From NCBI RefSeq assembly GCF_020080835.1, contig NC_058165.1, forward strand, positions 16,733,915-16,797,914: a stretch of DNA of 64,000 bases. The letters run 5' to 3'. The stretch is from Cotesia glomerata. Lineage: Eukaryota; Arthropoda; Insecta; Hymenoptera; Braconidae. Below the pieces are notes generated by a model, which searched no databases, was not told the DNA's origin, and was given only the letters and a program-made list of their open reading frames with translations. Positions 47,911 through 58,500 of the stretch are shown here, in pieces. A program made the position numbers and the translations under genes. Within the stretch, counting starts at the first letter, position 1. Each line of letters starts with the position of its first letter.

Positions 47911-50768
47911 TTTTAAGCAAGCAGACCAATGCGCGAGGAAAAGCACTACTAGAAGCTTTTACTACACTAGATGTAGTCCAGCTCAACAGTGGTGATACGC
48001 CAACCTATACTAAAGGAGAAGCAAGCTCTATTGTAGATCTCACTTTCGTCAGCAGCAGCCTCATCAGTGGGAAATACGACTGGAAGGTGATGGATATCTA
48101 CACAGCCAGCGACCACAAGGCAATTCTCTGGGAAATATCACATGACCGGAATACAAGAAGACCAATCAAGTCACTCAATAACATTGGATGGAAAGTGAAG
48201 TCTTTTGAAACAAGCACATTGGTAATAGCCCTGAATAGTGAACTGATTACTACTGGATCCGCAGAAGAAATGACCAAGGACCTGATGAAAAGAGTTGTCC
48301 AGGCCTGTGACGCAAGTATGGTCCGGAAACGCAGCATAAGCCAACGCCCGGCAGTACACTGGTGGAACGACCACATTAGCGTTCTTCGGAAAGAGTGTCT
48401 AAAGAAAAGAAGAATATCCCAGCGTGGCCATCGACGACCTAATTCTGCGGAGCTGGTCGCAGAGTACAAAAAAGCCCGTCGATCATTGAACAAAGCCATC
48501 AAGGATAGTAAGAGGCAATGCTGGAAAGAACTCATCAACGAGGTGGACAAAGACCTGTGGGGTAGACCGTACAAGGTGGTCATGACACCTAAAAATCAAA
48601 CAAATGCCGGCACCCACATGCCCACAACTTCTGCAGAGAATCGTTACCGCGCTGTTTCCGCAGCAACGCGAGCTTCATTACCAGTTAGCTCAAGGCGAAC
48701 TGGAGGACATTCCACCTGTCACGGAAGAAGAACTGACGGAGGCTTGCAAACGCGTAGGGAATGCAAAAGCAAAAGCACCAGGATTAGATGGAATCCCTAA
48801 TATTGCCTTAAAAACAGCTATAAAGGCAGCACCGGCATTATTCCTGGATGTTTACACCACCTGCCTCAAAGAAGGGATTTTTCCTCGAAAGTGGAAACAG
48901 CAACGGTTAGTGCTGCTTCCTAAAGGGAAAAAGCCACCGGATGAACCGTCATCTTACTGCCCACTTTGCATGCTAGATACAGCGGGTAAGATATTTGAAC
49001 GCATAATTCACCAGAGAATTGAAGCAGTAGTCGACCCACTCCTGGCAGACAATCAGTATGGATTTCGGAAAGGACGATCAACCCTGGACGCAATCAAACT
49101 GGTTGTTGATACAGCCAAGGAAGCAATCGCAGGAACCAGATGGAAGGGTGGAATGAAGAAGTATTGCCTGGTGGCGACTCTAGACATCAGAAACGCCTTC
49201 AACTCCGCCAATTGGGAATGCATCATGCAGGCCCTCCAAGAGAAGAATGTACCAGAATACCTTCTTAAGATCGTAGCAAGCTACTTTGAAAACAGGGTCC
49301 TGAAGTATGACACGAAGAACGGTCCGAGGGAGTATGATATTACTGGAGGTGTACCACAAGGTTCAGTTCTAGGTCCGCTCCTGTGGAATATTATGTATGA
49401 CGGTCTATTAAGACTAACTCTGCCAAGAAACGTCAAACTCGTAGCATATGCAGATGACGTAGCCGTAGTGATCGTTGCCAAACACCTGGACGAGATAAAC
49501 CATATGTTCGATCTCACTTTTGAGCGCGTTAACCGGTGGATGGACGCAGTGAACCTGTAACTGGCGTAACACAAGACTGAGGCAGTGCTTATTACCAGCA
49601 GAAAAGTAGTAGAGACCATTAAGCTGAAAGTCGGCGAACAAGAAATCACATCACAACCTTATATCCGATATTTGGGAGTGATGCTTGATGCCCGACTCAA
49701 CTTCAAGCAGCAAGTGGAACATGTCAGTGCCAAAGTGTCAGTAGTGAGGGCTAGTCTCGCACGACTGATGCCGAACGTCGGAGGCCCAAAGCAGAGCAGG
49801 AGGCTATTATTGTCATCAGTAGTCACATCGGTGCTCACTTACGGAATATCCATTTGGGCCGACGCACTAAAGACGCAAGAATCATGGAGAAAGGCTGGAT
49901 CAGTATATCGAGTGAGTGTCCTACGAGTAACTAGCGCTTTCCGCACAATATCAGAGGAAGCAGTGTGTATTATTTCCGGTACTCTGCCTCTCAGAGTCCT
50001 AGCTGAGGAAAGACGAAACCTATATCAACGAAAAAGGTCAACCACACTGAGCCCTGAAGAAATTAAAAGGGAAGAACGGCAACACAGCATCGCAAGATGG
50101 CAACAGGAGTGGAATTCTGCAGAGAAAGCTCGGTGGACGTACCGTCTCATACCTCGGATTGATGTGTGGTTCAACCGGAGTCACGGTGAGATCAACTATT
50201 ATTTAACGCAGATGTTATCAGGACACGGATGTTACCAGAAGTATCTTCACCGCTTTAAGCACGATGATATCCCAGAGTGCCCGTCCTGTCCAGGGGTCAA
50301 TGAAGATGCGGAGCATGTTTTCTTTGTGTGTCCACGTTTCAACCAACAGCGCGATGAGTTAGAGATTTTGAAAAAGAGAACCCAACCAGAATCAATAGTA
50401 GAAGCAATGTTGTCGTCAGAAGCTGCCTGGAACGCCACAAGCACTTTTGCTACAAAAGTGCTTACAGAGTTGCGATCCATTGAGAGGAAAAGAGCGAAAG
50501 ACAGAATCTAGAAGAAAGAAATAACATCTTAGCCACCAGAAGGAAGAGCGGCAGCTAATTCCTCCCCCCGCGAAGAAATGCCTTACGGCGGTACCATGGG
50601 GGATCAGAGGATAGAAGAGAAAGGGGTTTAGGGTTTAGTGGGTAGGGGCGTCAGCGTCGAGTTTTAGTATGACGCTGCGTCGAGTCGCCACATATCCAGG
50701 CTAAACAGCTATGCCTAGAATCCGTAAAAAGGATTCCCCCCCCTAAGGAAAAAAAAAAAAAAAAAAAA
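47911..50768 (+). pseudogene. 5'-truncated R1-clade-type non-LTR retrotransposon, frameshifted and with stops
   Basis: The sequence begins inside an AP-endonuclease domain (TNARGKALLEAF, then SSIVDLTFVSSSL and TASDHKAILW). It continues through a reverse transcriptase: PGLDGIPNIALKTA, DNQYGFRKGRSTLDAI, VATLDIRNAFNSANW, GGVPQGSVLGPLLWN, and the YADD motif at 49447-49458. It ends with IDVWFNRSHGEINYYLTQML and a CCHC finger (C-x2-C-x8-H-x4-C in CPSCPG..CPRF), stopping at 50511. A frameshift lies near 48590-48604 and two in-frame TAA codons lie at 49558 and 49567. The 3' UTR ends in an A-run (about 50750-50768). The C-terminal HGEINYYLTQ plus finger arrangement is typical of R1-clade elements. It cannot make an intact protein. 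Confidence 0.9.
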
Positions 50769-50815
50769 TACACACACACACACACATACATACATACATA
50801 CATACATACATACAG
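50750..50815. repeat. A-tail joined to (CA)n/(CATA)n microsatellite
   Basis: About 19 A's end the retrotransposon and are followed by CACACACA and CATACATACA repeats belonging to the host element. The insertion went into or beside the microsatellite. Confidence 0.85.
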
Positions 50816-50957
50816 ACACCCTCGCGGGAATAGTCAGAGAAGCTTCCTAAAACCTCAAAACGTCGAGATCTGATGAAAACTCGATTTTCGAAAAACGGGA
50901 TAAAAAAAATAACTTCCCGATTTTTGAAAATTTTCAATTTTCTTAGCGGGAAGTTAA

Positions 50958-51060
50958 AAAAATGATAAGAGAGCTTTTTTTGTAGAAAATTAAATTTTCT
51001 ACAAAAAAGGTTCTCATCAATTTTTCTGTATCTCTTATCATTTAGCCAGAATAGAAATCT
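50958..51060. repeat. Dispersed hairpin unit
   Basis: GTAGAAAATTAAATTTTCTAC forms a perfect inverted repeat. It is flanked by GAGCTTTTTTT and GGTTCTCATCAATTTTTCTG, then ATCTCTTATCATTTAGCC. It is nearly identical to 45760-45850. Confidence 0.75.
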
Positions 51061-51122
51061 CAAATAAGCGTTTTTGATTATATCATATTTAAATCAAGTT
51101 CAAAATTAAAATTATGGGTTAA

Positions 51123-51826
51123 GGGGATATTCTGGTCTAGAAGCATGAAATTTAAGGTAATTTTTAAAGTGCCGTAAATAAAAGGTAATCAATATTTTTA
51201 CCATCCATTTTTTTATATGCATTTATTAACATTATGAGAATACAGAAAAAAATAAAACAAATTGAAAATTCAAAAAATTAGCAGCTGATGAAGTGGGGAA
51301 AGGGGGGGGGAGGGGTCTCAAAAAATTGGCACGTGACGATACCCACAATTCCAACCCTCCTAATAATCGGAAACAAAAAAAATAAAAAAGACTATTAATC
51401 TAGAGTAATGTTGCTATGGTTGGAAGCACGGTCATCCCCAAATTTCAATTTTTACTATTTTTTCAAAAATTCAAAAAACTCAAAAAAAGTGGTAAAAATT
51501 TTTTTTTCAACTTTTTCGTAATTCTAACCATAGCGACATTACTTTAGATTAATAATCTTTTTTATTTTTTTGTTTCTGATTGCTAGGAGGGCTGGAATCG
51601 TGGGTATCGTCATGTGCCAATTTTTTGAGACCCCCCCCCCCCCCCACTTCATCAGCTGCTAATTTTTTGAATTTTCAACTTGTTTTATTTTTTTATTTTT
51701 TTCTATATTCTTATAATGTTAATAAATAACTTATAAAAAAAATGGATGGTAAAATATTGATTGCCTTTTTTTTACGGCACTTCAAAAATTACCTGAAATT
51801 TCATGCTTCTAGACCAGAATACTCCT
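51123..51826. mobile_element. 704-bp fully palindromic TTAA-flanked element
   Basis: The ends GGGGATATTCTGGTCTAGAA and TTCTAGACCAGAATACTCCT are inverse copies flanked by TTAA (51119-51122, 51827-51830). The two halves mirror each other along their whole length, including a G-run near 51300 and a C-run near 51632. No protein is encoded. Confidence 0.85.
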
Positions 51827-51830
51827 TTAA

Positions 51831-52529
51831 ATATAGGGTATACAAAAAAAATATAAGAAACTTTTTTTGTACGAAATGAAATTTTCTACAAAAAAGGTTT
51901 CATGCTGAAGTCACTTAGATTAATCAATATTCAATAATCACCAATAATTAATAATTATTCTATCAAATCTAAAAGGTAACTGGTAAAAAAATTCCTTTTT
52001 TTATCATAAAAATCGTCAACCAGTACTTGTAAGGAAGAAACTGTTATAAATAAGCTTCAATCCGGAAAAAAATTGCACAACATTAATGAATAATGCATCG
52101 CGACAATATAAATGGTTAGATATTTAAAGCGATAAACGGGTTATATTATATTCTATAATATCTTTCTTATCGCTTCGTTATCGATAATTCCTATCAATTA
52201 AACGTTCAATGCAAGTTTTATCACTTGAAATTTCACAAAGTCATCTATTAATTATAATATTAGTCTATGTAGATAGCGACGAAACTTATAATCAAGAATA
52301 TCCGTCTTTCTTCCATTATAGAAAGAAATAAAAGAACGATAAGTGGGCGAGAAGAAGATTACGCAACGAGTATATATCTATATATAAATATATGTGTGTA
52401 CATATATGTCTAAAGAGAAGGGGCACGGCTACACGATACAAGCGTACAGCGTTGACACAAATTTCCTGAGGAGTTTAGTGCTGCGAAGAGACTCGCGTAG
52501 TTAAGCCGCGTTATATTTATATATCAATT
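51831..52529. other. Upstream region of esterase 2
   Basis: One decayed hairpin unit lies at 51850-51905. Positions 52140-52529 are less repetitive and include TATATATCTATATATAAATA near 52372, a possible but unconvincing TATA region. No clear initiator was found, so no promoter is called. Confidence 0.4.
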
Positions 52530-55500
52530 ATGGATAATCCGATTGTTCAAGTGCAGCAAGGCAAATTGTCTGGGACCCGGGAGACAAATATCAGGAAGAA
52601 CGGGTGCTTCTACGCGTTCCGAGGAATTCCATTCGCGAAATCGCCGGTCGGAGATCTCAGATTCAAGGTTTTGATTTTGATTTTGATTTTGTGATTGACA
52701 GATGTGATTGTGATTAAAGTACTGATTTTGTTTGATTGGTTGAAGGACCCAGAACCTGTTGAACCCTGGTCTGGAGTAAAAGAGGCCAAGGAATACGGAG
52801 ACGTGAGCGCACAGTTCGACTGGCGGACAAAACAAATCATAGGAAGCGATGATTGCTTGTATCTTAATGTCTATACTAAGGAATTGACTCCTACGGTGCC
52901 GAGACCCGTTATGGTCTGGATTCACGGAGGCGGGTTCGTTGGAGGCTCAGGAAATGATGACGTTTATGGACCGGATTTTCTTGTTGAGAAAGACGTTGTT
53001 TTGGTTACTATCAATTACCGTCTTGGGATTCTAGGTAATTTTATTGTGAGCTTAGGAATTGTCTTGGAAATTTTGTTGACTTTTGAGAATGAGGGTGGAT
53101 ATAATTATATTAGAGAATGTTATTTTTAGAGACAGATTTATATTAATGACTTACTTATAATCATTAAAAAAAATTATTGTAGAGTTAATTTGATTTTTAT
53201 GGAGAAGGTGGCTTGGAAACTGAAATTCACGATGAAGGGAGAGATACAAGAAAATTTATAAGGACCTTTTCTTGTAAAAAATTTAATTTTCTACAAGGAA
53301 AGTCTCATGATTTTTTTTTATATCTTCAATATTTAATCCAGAATTATGAATTTGAAGTTTTGGAACTAATATGTTTTATTGAACATTTGTGATGCTAACT
53401 TGGAATTTGATTTATTCATCAATTATGAGAGTTATGAAAAAATTGATAAGGACCTTTTTTGTAAAAAAATAAATATTATACAAAAAAGATATCATTTTAT
53501 TGTATCTTCAATATTCAACTCAAAATTTTGAGCTTTAACATTTAAAAATTTGCCATATCAAAGCAAATTTTTTTTAAGGGAGTTGGGAAAGAACGGATAG
53601 GGGAAAGGGGGGACCTACTCAGTGGGAATTTTTCCGTAATTAAAAAATAATCAGATAGCCCAGACTGGGAATCGAATCCAGATCTTTCGGTTACGCGCCA
53701 AGGGCTCTACCAATTAAGCTATCCGAGACAAGTGCTGACTACTTTATTCAGTCACGTATATAAGACCCACCGAGCAAACAACGCCACCGTCCATCTTACG
53801 GTAAAGAGCCATATCAAAGCAAAACATTAGCTTTTAACATTTGAAAGTAATATTTTTTATCGAAAAATTTCACAAATATTTTTGTCTCTAACTTTGAATC
53901 TGATTTATGCATGAATGGTAAGAATTATGCATTGATAGAAGGATTTGTTTGTATTTAATAAGCTTTGATAACTATTAATAAATGATTTTTAAACATTATA
54001 GGATTTAATAAATAGTTATTAACATTTAATAAATTATTTATTAAATACGAATTATTAAATGTTAATTAATATTTGTTAACAGTTAACAAATATTTATTAA
54101 CAGTTAATAAGTAATTTTTATTAAGTACAATTCAATGACTGTTAAGGGGCATTCCATAGTGACTGGTGGGACATTTGACTCTGGGATTCCATCAATTATA
54201 AGCTATAATTATGTGACTAAAACTTATATTACTGTAAAATTTATCTTATAATATAGAAGAATAGCTAATTAACAACATCCCTTTGTCACTCGATTACTTT
54301 TTAAGTTTCTCGTTATTATCATTTAGCTGAGAGTGACTGGAGGGACATCAAAAAATCCTTCTTTCTTACCGCGGTATACTTAAAGTCCAATTTCAGTTCG
54401 ACCACTAAGCTTTTAAAAAATACTTCCCTTTCAATACAAAATTTATCCTACTAACATTCAATATTATGAAGAATTAGACTGATTGCCTACGAAGAAACAA
54501 TTAAAAAAATTTTTTTTATTGTGACTGGTGGGACAGGCATTTATGACTAGTGGGACAAGTACAAAATGTGTACATGAAGTTGTTTATTAAAAAGACTTTT
54601 ATATTATTTCAACCTTAGAAACATTATTGTTTGTATATTTAACTATCAATTATTTAGGATAATTAAAAAACACAAATAAAGGATTTAGCATGCTGACAAC
54701 ACGATCTTGATAAACTTAGGTGTTAATTAATAACGAACATAAAAAAATTTGTTCTAAAAACTATAATAATAAATATGTTATTTAATAACAAATATAAAAT
54801 GAATTTGTTCTTAAAACTATTAAAACAACATTTGACCCGGATACAAGTTAGTACGGCTGAAAATTTACTGGACTGTAAGAAAAAACCGGTGTGAATCCAT
54901 GCACTGATAGAAGGATTTATTTGTATCAAAAAATATTTGTTAATAGTTAACAAATAATTTATTAGAGACCATTTTTTAGTATTAAACAAATATTTCTTAG
55001 TATTTAAAATGATTTGTTTGTATTTAATAAATCTGATATTCATTTATTAAATATTAATAAATCTTTTTAAATACTAAGAAATATTTATTAAAGACTAAAA
55101 AGTGGTCTCTAATAAATGATTTGTTAAATATTAACAAATATTTTTAACTATAAACAAATCCTTCTATCAGTGTGCAGTGTATGGTGTTAAAAATTCCGGT
55201 GTTAAATTCAACACCGAAATCGGTGTAGCAGTAACACCGGTCGCGGTGTAAATATTTTTTTTCGTTGTTAAATCGGTGTTATAAATTTTCCGGCGTTGAT
55301 AATATTTTAACTAACATAATTTTTATAATTAAACTTTTTATGTTTAATAATTAAAGATAAATAACCAAAAAAAGTTAATATTTACTTTAGAAAGTTTAAA
55401 ATAATAAAATATTAAATAGATAAAAATTTTTGATTAAAATAAATACACTGTCAAAAATTTCGATGTAAAAATGGACCCAGAGCACTTTACACGGCCGTGT

Positions 55501-58500
55501 AGTGTGAAATAGTGGTGTGAAATTCTCTCGGTGTAAATTTTCAATCCGTGTTACTTTAACACCATTATTAGAGGACAATCTTACGATATCATATAGATAA
55601 TCGGAATCTCTAAAATAGTGGATTTTAGTAATTATTTCATAACTTTTAAGTATTTTTTTTAAGATTTTCGGAATACTTCTAAGATAATTTTAGAATCAAT
55701 GCAATTTATTTGAAGCAATTTAGTTGAAATTTTGTCCTTAAATCTTTTGTGGAACCTTTTTTGAATAATCTTAAAACATTTTTTTAACTATTTGAGAACA
55801 AATTTTGAAGACATTTGAGACATTTTTCGGATATTTTTGCGACAATTTTGGAACATTTTTTGGACAGTTTTAGAGTGTTTTTACAACAAATTTGAAACAT
55901 TTTCAGAACAATTTTACGACAATTTGAACGTTTTTTAAATGATTTTCATAGAGATAATTTATTTTTGCACAGCTGTAGATTTGTCATGTTTAAAACATCC
56001 ATTATATTGTGAGAAACATCATGGTTACGATAAAAATAATTATTATATTGTTCCTAAACATTTAATATTGTAAATACTATTTAACTTGTTGTATAACATT
56101 CATTAAATCGATTTCTGCGTAATTTTATAAATTGAAAATTCTTAAATAAATGTTACTTGTCTCATTTTGATAAATATTGAATATTAATTGTGCTTTATGG
56201 ATCATGTAATATTCATACGCTGATACGGTGTAAATTTATTCTACTGTTACACCCGTATTACACCGGTTACACCGATATTACACCGGTTTAACACCGGATT
56301 TTTAACACCAAAAAAAAGCACCGCTACAGTGTTAATAGATAGGTGTTACATAGCGGTGTTAAAATGAGTCCATTTTAACACCGCTTTTTTTACAGTGTAG
56401 GAGAGAAAAATCGATTTTATTATTGATTAAAAATAATTTTCTTTACAAATTAGTAAAATATAGACTTTTAATAATATATTCCCATAGAGGAAAGTACCAC
56501 GGGGCCTAGCTTGGCCCAGCCTTGGCTCAACTATGTAAAACTCTGGGCCAAGCTTGTAAGCCAGGCTTGGCCCAGTCCTGGTTGAAGTCTGGGTTGATAA
56601 CGATGGGCCAAGCCTGGTTACCAGAACTGGCCCACGCCTGGTTACCAGGGCTGAGCCATAGTTAATTTTCAAGTCTGGCCCATGCCATTTGATAAAAAAT
56701 GATAAAAAAGAATTATTGGAATGTTATTTTTTTATTTTATTTTGTAAGTAAAGTAAATTCAAACCTAACTGTTGCTAATTATAAGAAATAAAGTGTGAAA
56801 ATCATATCCGTTCTTCTAATCGAGATTCGAACCCGAGCCGCGCGCTTGCCAGACCGATAACTAACCCCTACACCGTACGACCGATAAGTTGATGCACATC
56901 TTATTATTCTGATAAGCTAAATCTATATAGTGACGAAGTGTGACGGTTTATTATTTATATAATTTATGTTATTTAATATTGTGTTTCGATGAAAATTAAC
57001 TATTTTTTACAAATGTTTATTATAGTTAAAAAAAATGAAAGAGTCAAGTTGTTATATTACTTTAAAATTTGTACATTTTTAATATCTTATGATAAATTTT
57101 CATGTTTAAAATTATCAATATTAAAAATTCAACTGTAAATTATTATATTTTAATTTTTTTAAGACTACATCAATTTTGACGATATGCAATTGTCTTGGTT
57201 AAATAATAAATTTTAAATTTTAGAATTTGCTAGCAAATATTCGTTAAACAATAAATGTTTACTGTTTAAAATTCTATTACTTAATGATTTATTAAGTTTG
57301 AATTTCCCATTGAATGGCTAAGGCTAGGTTACCCAATTCTGGCTCAAGTCTTGGTTGTCATTCAACGCCCATGGCTACAAAGAAAAAAAAATTTATTTAA
57401 ATCAAGTAAATAATTTTTAAGAATTTCATCTTCTTGATTTGAGTAGAAAAATTCTTAAACTAAGAAATTTTTCTCGATTTAAGTAAATTTTATTTAATTA
57501 AAGAATTTTTCGTTTTGATTGAAGACAATTAAACTCTTCAAAGTTATTTTCTTGGTTCAAGAATTTTTCTCTTTAATTAAGTTAATTTTTTTTTTCAGTG
57601 TAGGTTTCCCAATCTTGGCTAACCCTTAGGTAATCATTGTGGCCGTGACTGGGTGACCCAGTTCTGGCCCAGGCTCGGGTAATAATTGGGCCGACCAAGG
57701 CGTGGTTGCCCAGTCTTGGCCCAAGCTTGGGTCACCGATGCATCGCCAAGGCTAGGTTAGCCAGTCTTGGCACAAGCTTGGATAATTATTGGCATGGCCG
57801 AGGCTGGGTTAAACAGCCTGGCCCACGCATGGGCCAATACAGGTACGCCGAAGCTAGGTTTCCCAGTACTGGCCCAAGCCTGGCCCCTTTGTTAACTCTG
57901 GAGGTTTCCTGCATGGGTTAGGACTAAATTAGAATGAATCAGAGAAATTTTAAAATTTTTGTTATTTTCCCATTTCGCATGGAATGCCCCTTATACATCA
58001 ATTATGAGAGTCATGAAAAAATTGATAAGTACCTTTTTTGTAGAAAATTAAATTTTCTATAAAAAAAGTTTCTTTTGATTTTTCCGTATCTTCAATATTT
58101 ATCCCAGAATCTAAATTCTAACCATTGAATAACAAAACTACTTTAATTTGTTAAAGGTTTCTTGAACTTGGACGATGAAGATGCACCAGGAAATCAAGGA
58201 TTAAAGGACCAAGTAGTAGCTCTGAAGTGGATACAACAAAACATTGAAAAATTTGGTGGAGATAAAACTAATGTTACTATTTTTGGCGAAAGCGCAGGAA
58301 GTGCTGCAGTCCATTACCTGACTCTGTCTCCCCTGGCTCAAGGTTCGAATTTTAAATATTTTAAAAAACGAACTTCTAATTCTTTGTACAATTTACAGGA
58401 CTGTTCCACAAAGCGATCATGCAGAGTGGAGTTGCGACGAATCCATGGGCAAACACGACACTCCCGATGAAGAATCAAGCCGAGAAAATTGCAGATCATT

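Larger units (their letters stand above)
45940..50955. mobile_element. Mosaic copy c of the GGTTGACCCT-ended element, carrying nested insertions
   Basis: The left end TTAGGAAAATGGTTGACCCT, the GAGCTC hairpins and the GGTGGCGATCGACGTGG subunit run to about 46374. The right end (50769-50955) has the CA/CATA microsatellite, GTCGAGATCTGATGAAAACT, and the TTAGCGGGAAGTTA terminus as in copy b. Between them lie a CATGTTGC-repeat MITE, a TTAA-flanked MITE and an R1-type retrotransposon. The stretch 47507-47910 is not accounted for. Confidence 0.6.
54146..57990. mobile_element. Copy d of the GGGRCATTCCAT-TIR element (inverted), with three nested insertions
   Basis: The ends are GGGGCATTCCATAGTGACTG and CATTTCGCATGGAATGCCCC, with TTA on both outer sides. 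Segments 54146-54870, about 56400-56480 and 57918-57990 join to match the 898-bp reference copy in reverse orientation. The gaps are the elements at 54871-56397 and 56481-57917. Confidence 0.85.

Noticed and set aside
48098..48583. 161-residue minus-strand frame
   Set aside because: It is a shadow of the endonuclease/RT frame on the + strand.
53650..53730. Possible tRNA gene on the minus strand
   Set aside because: The A and B boxes are good, but the acceptor stem does not pair and the block sits in a SINE with a target duplication.
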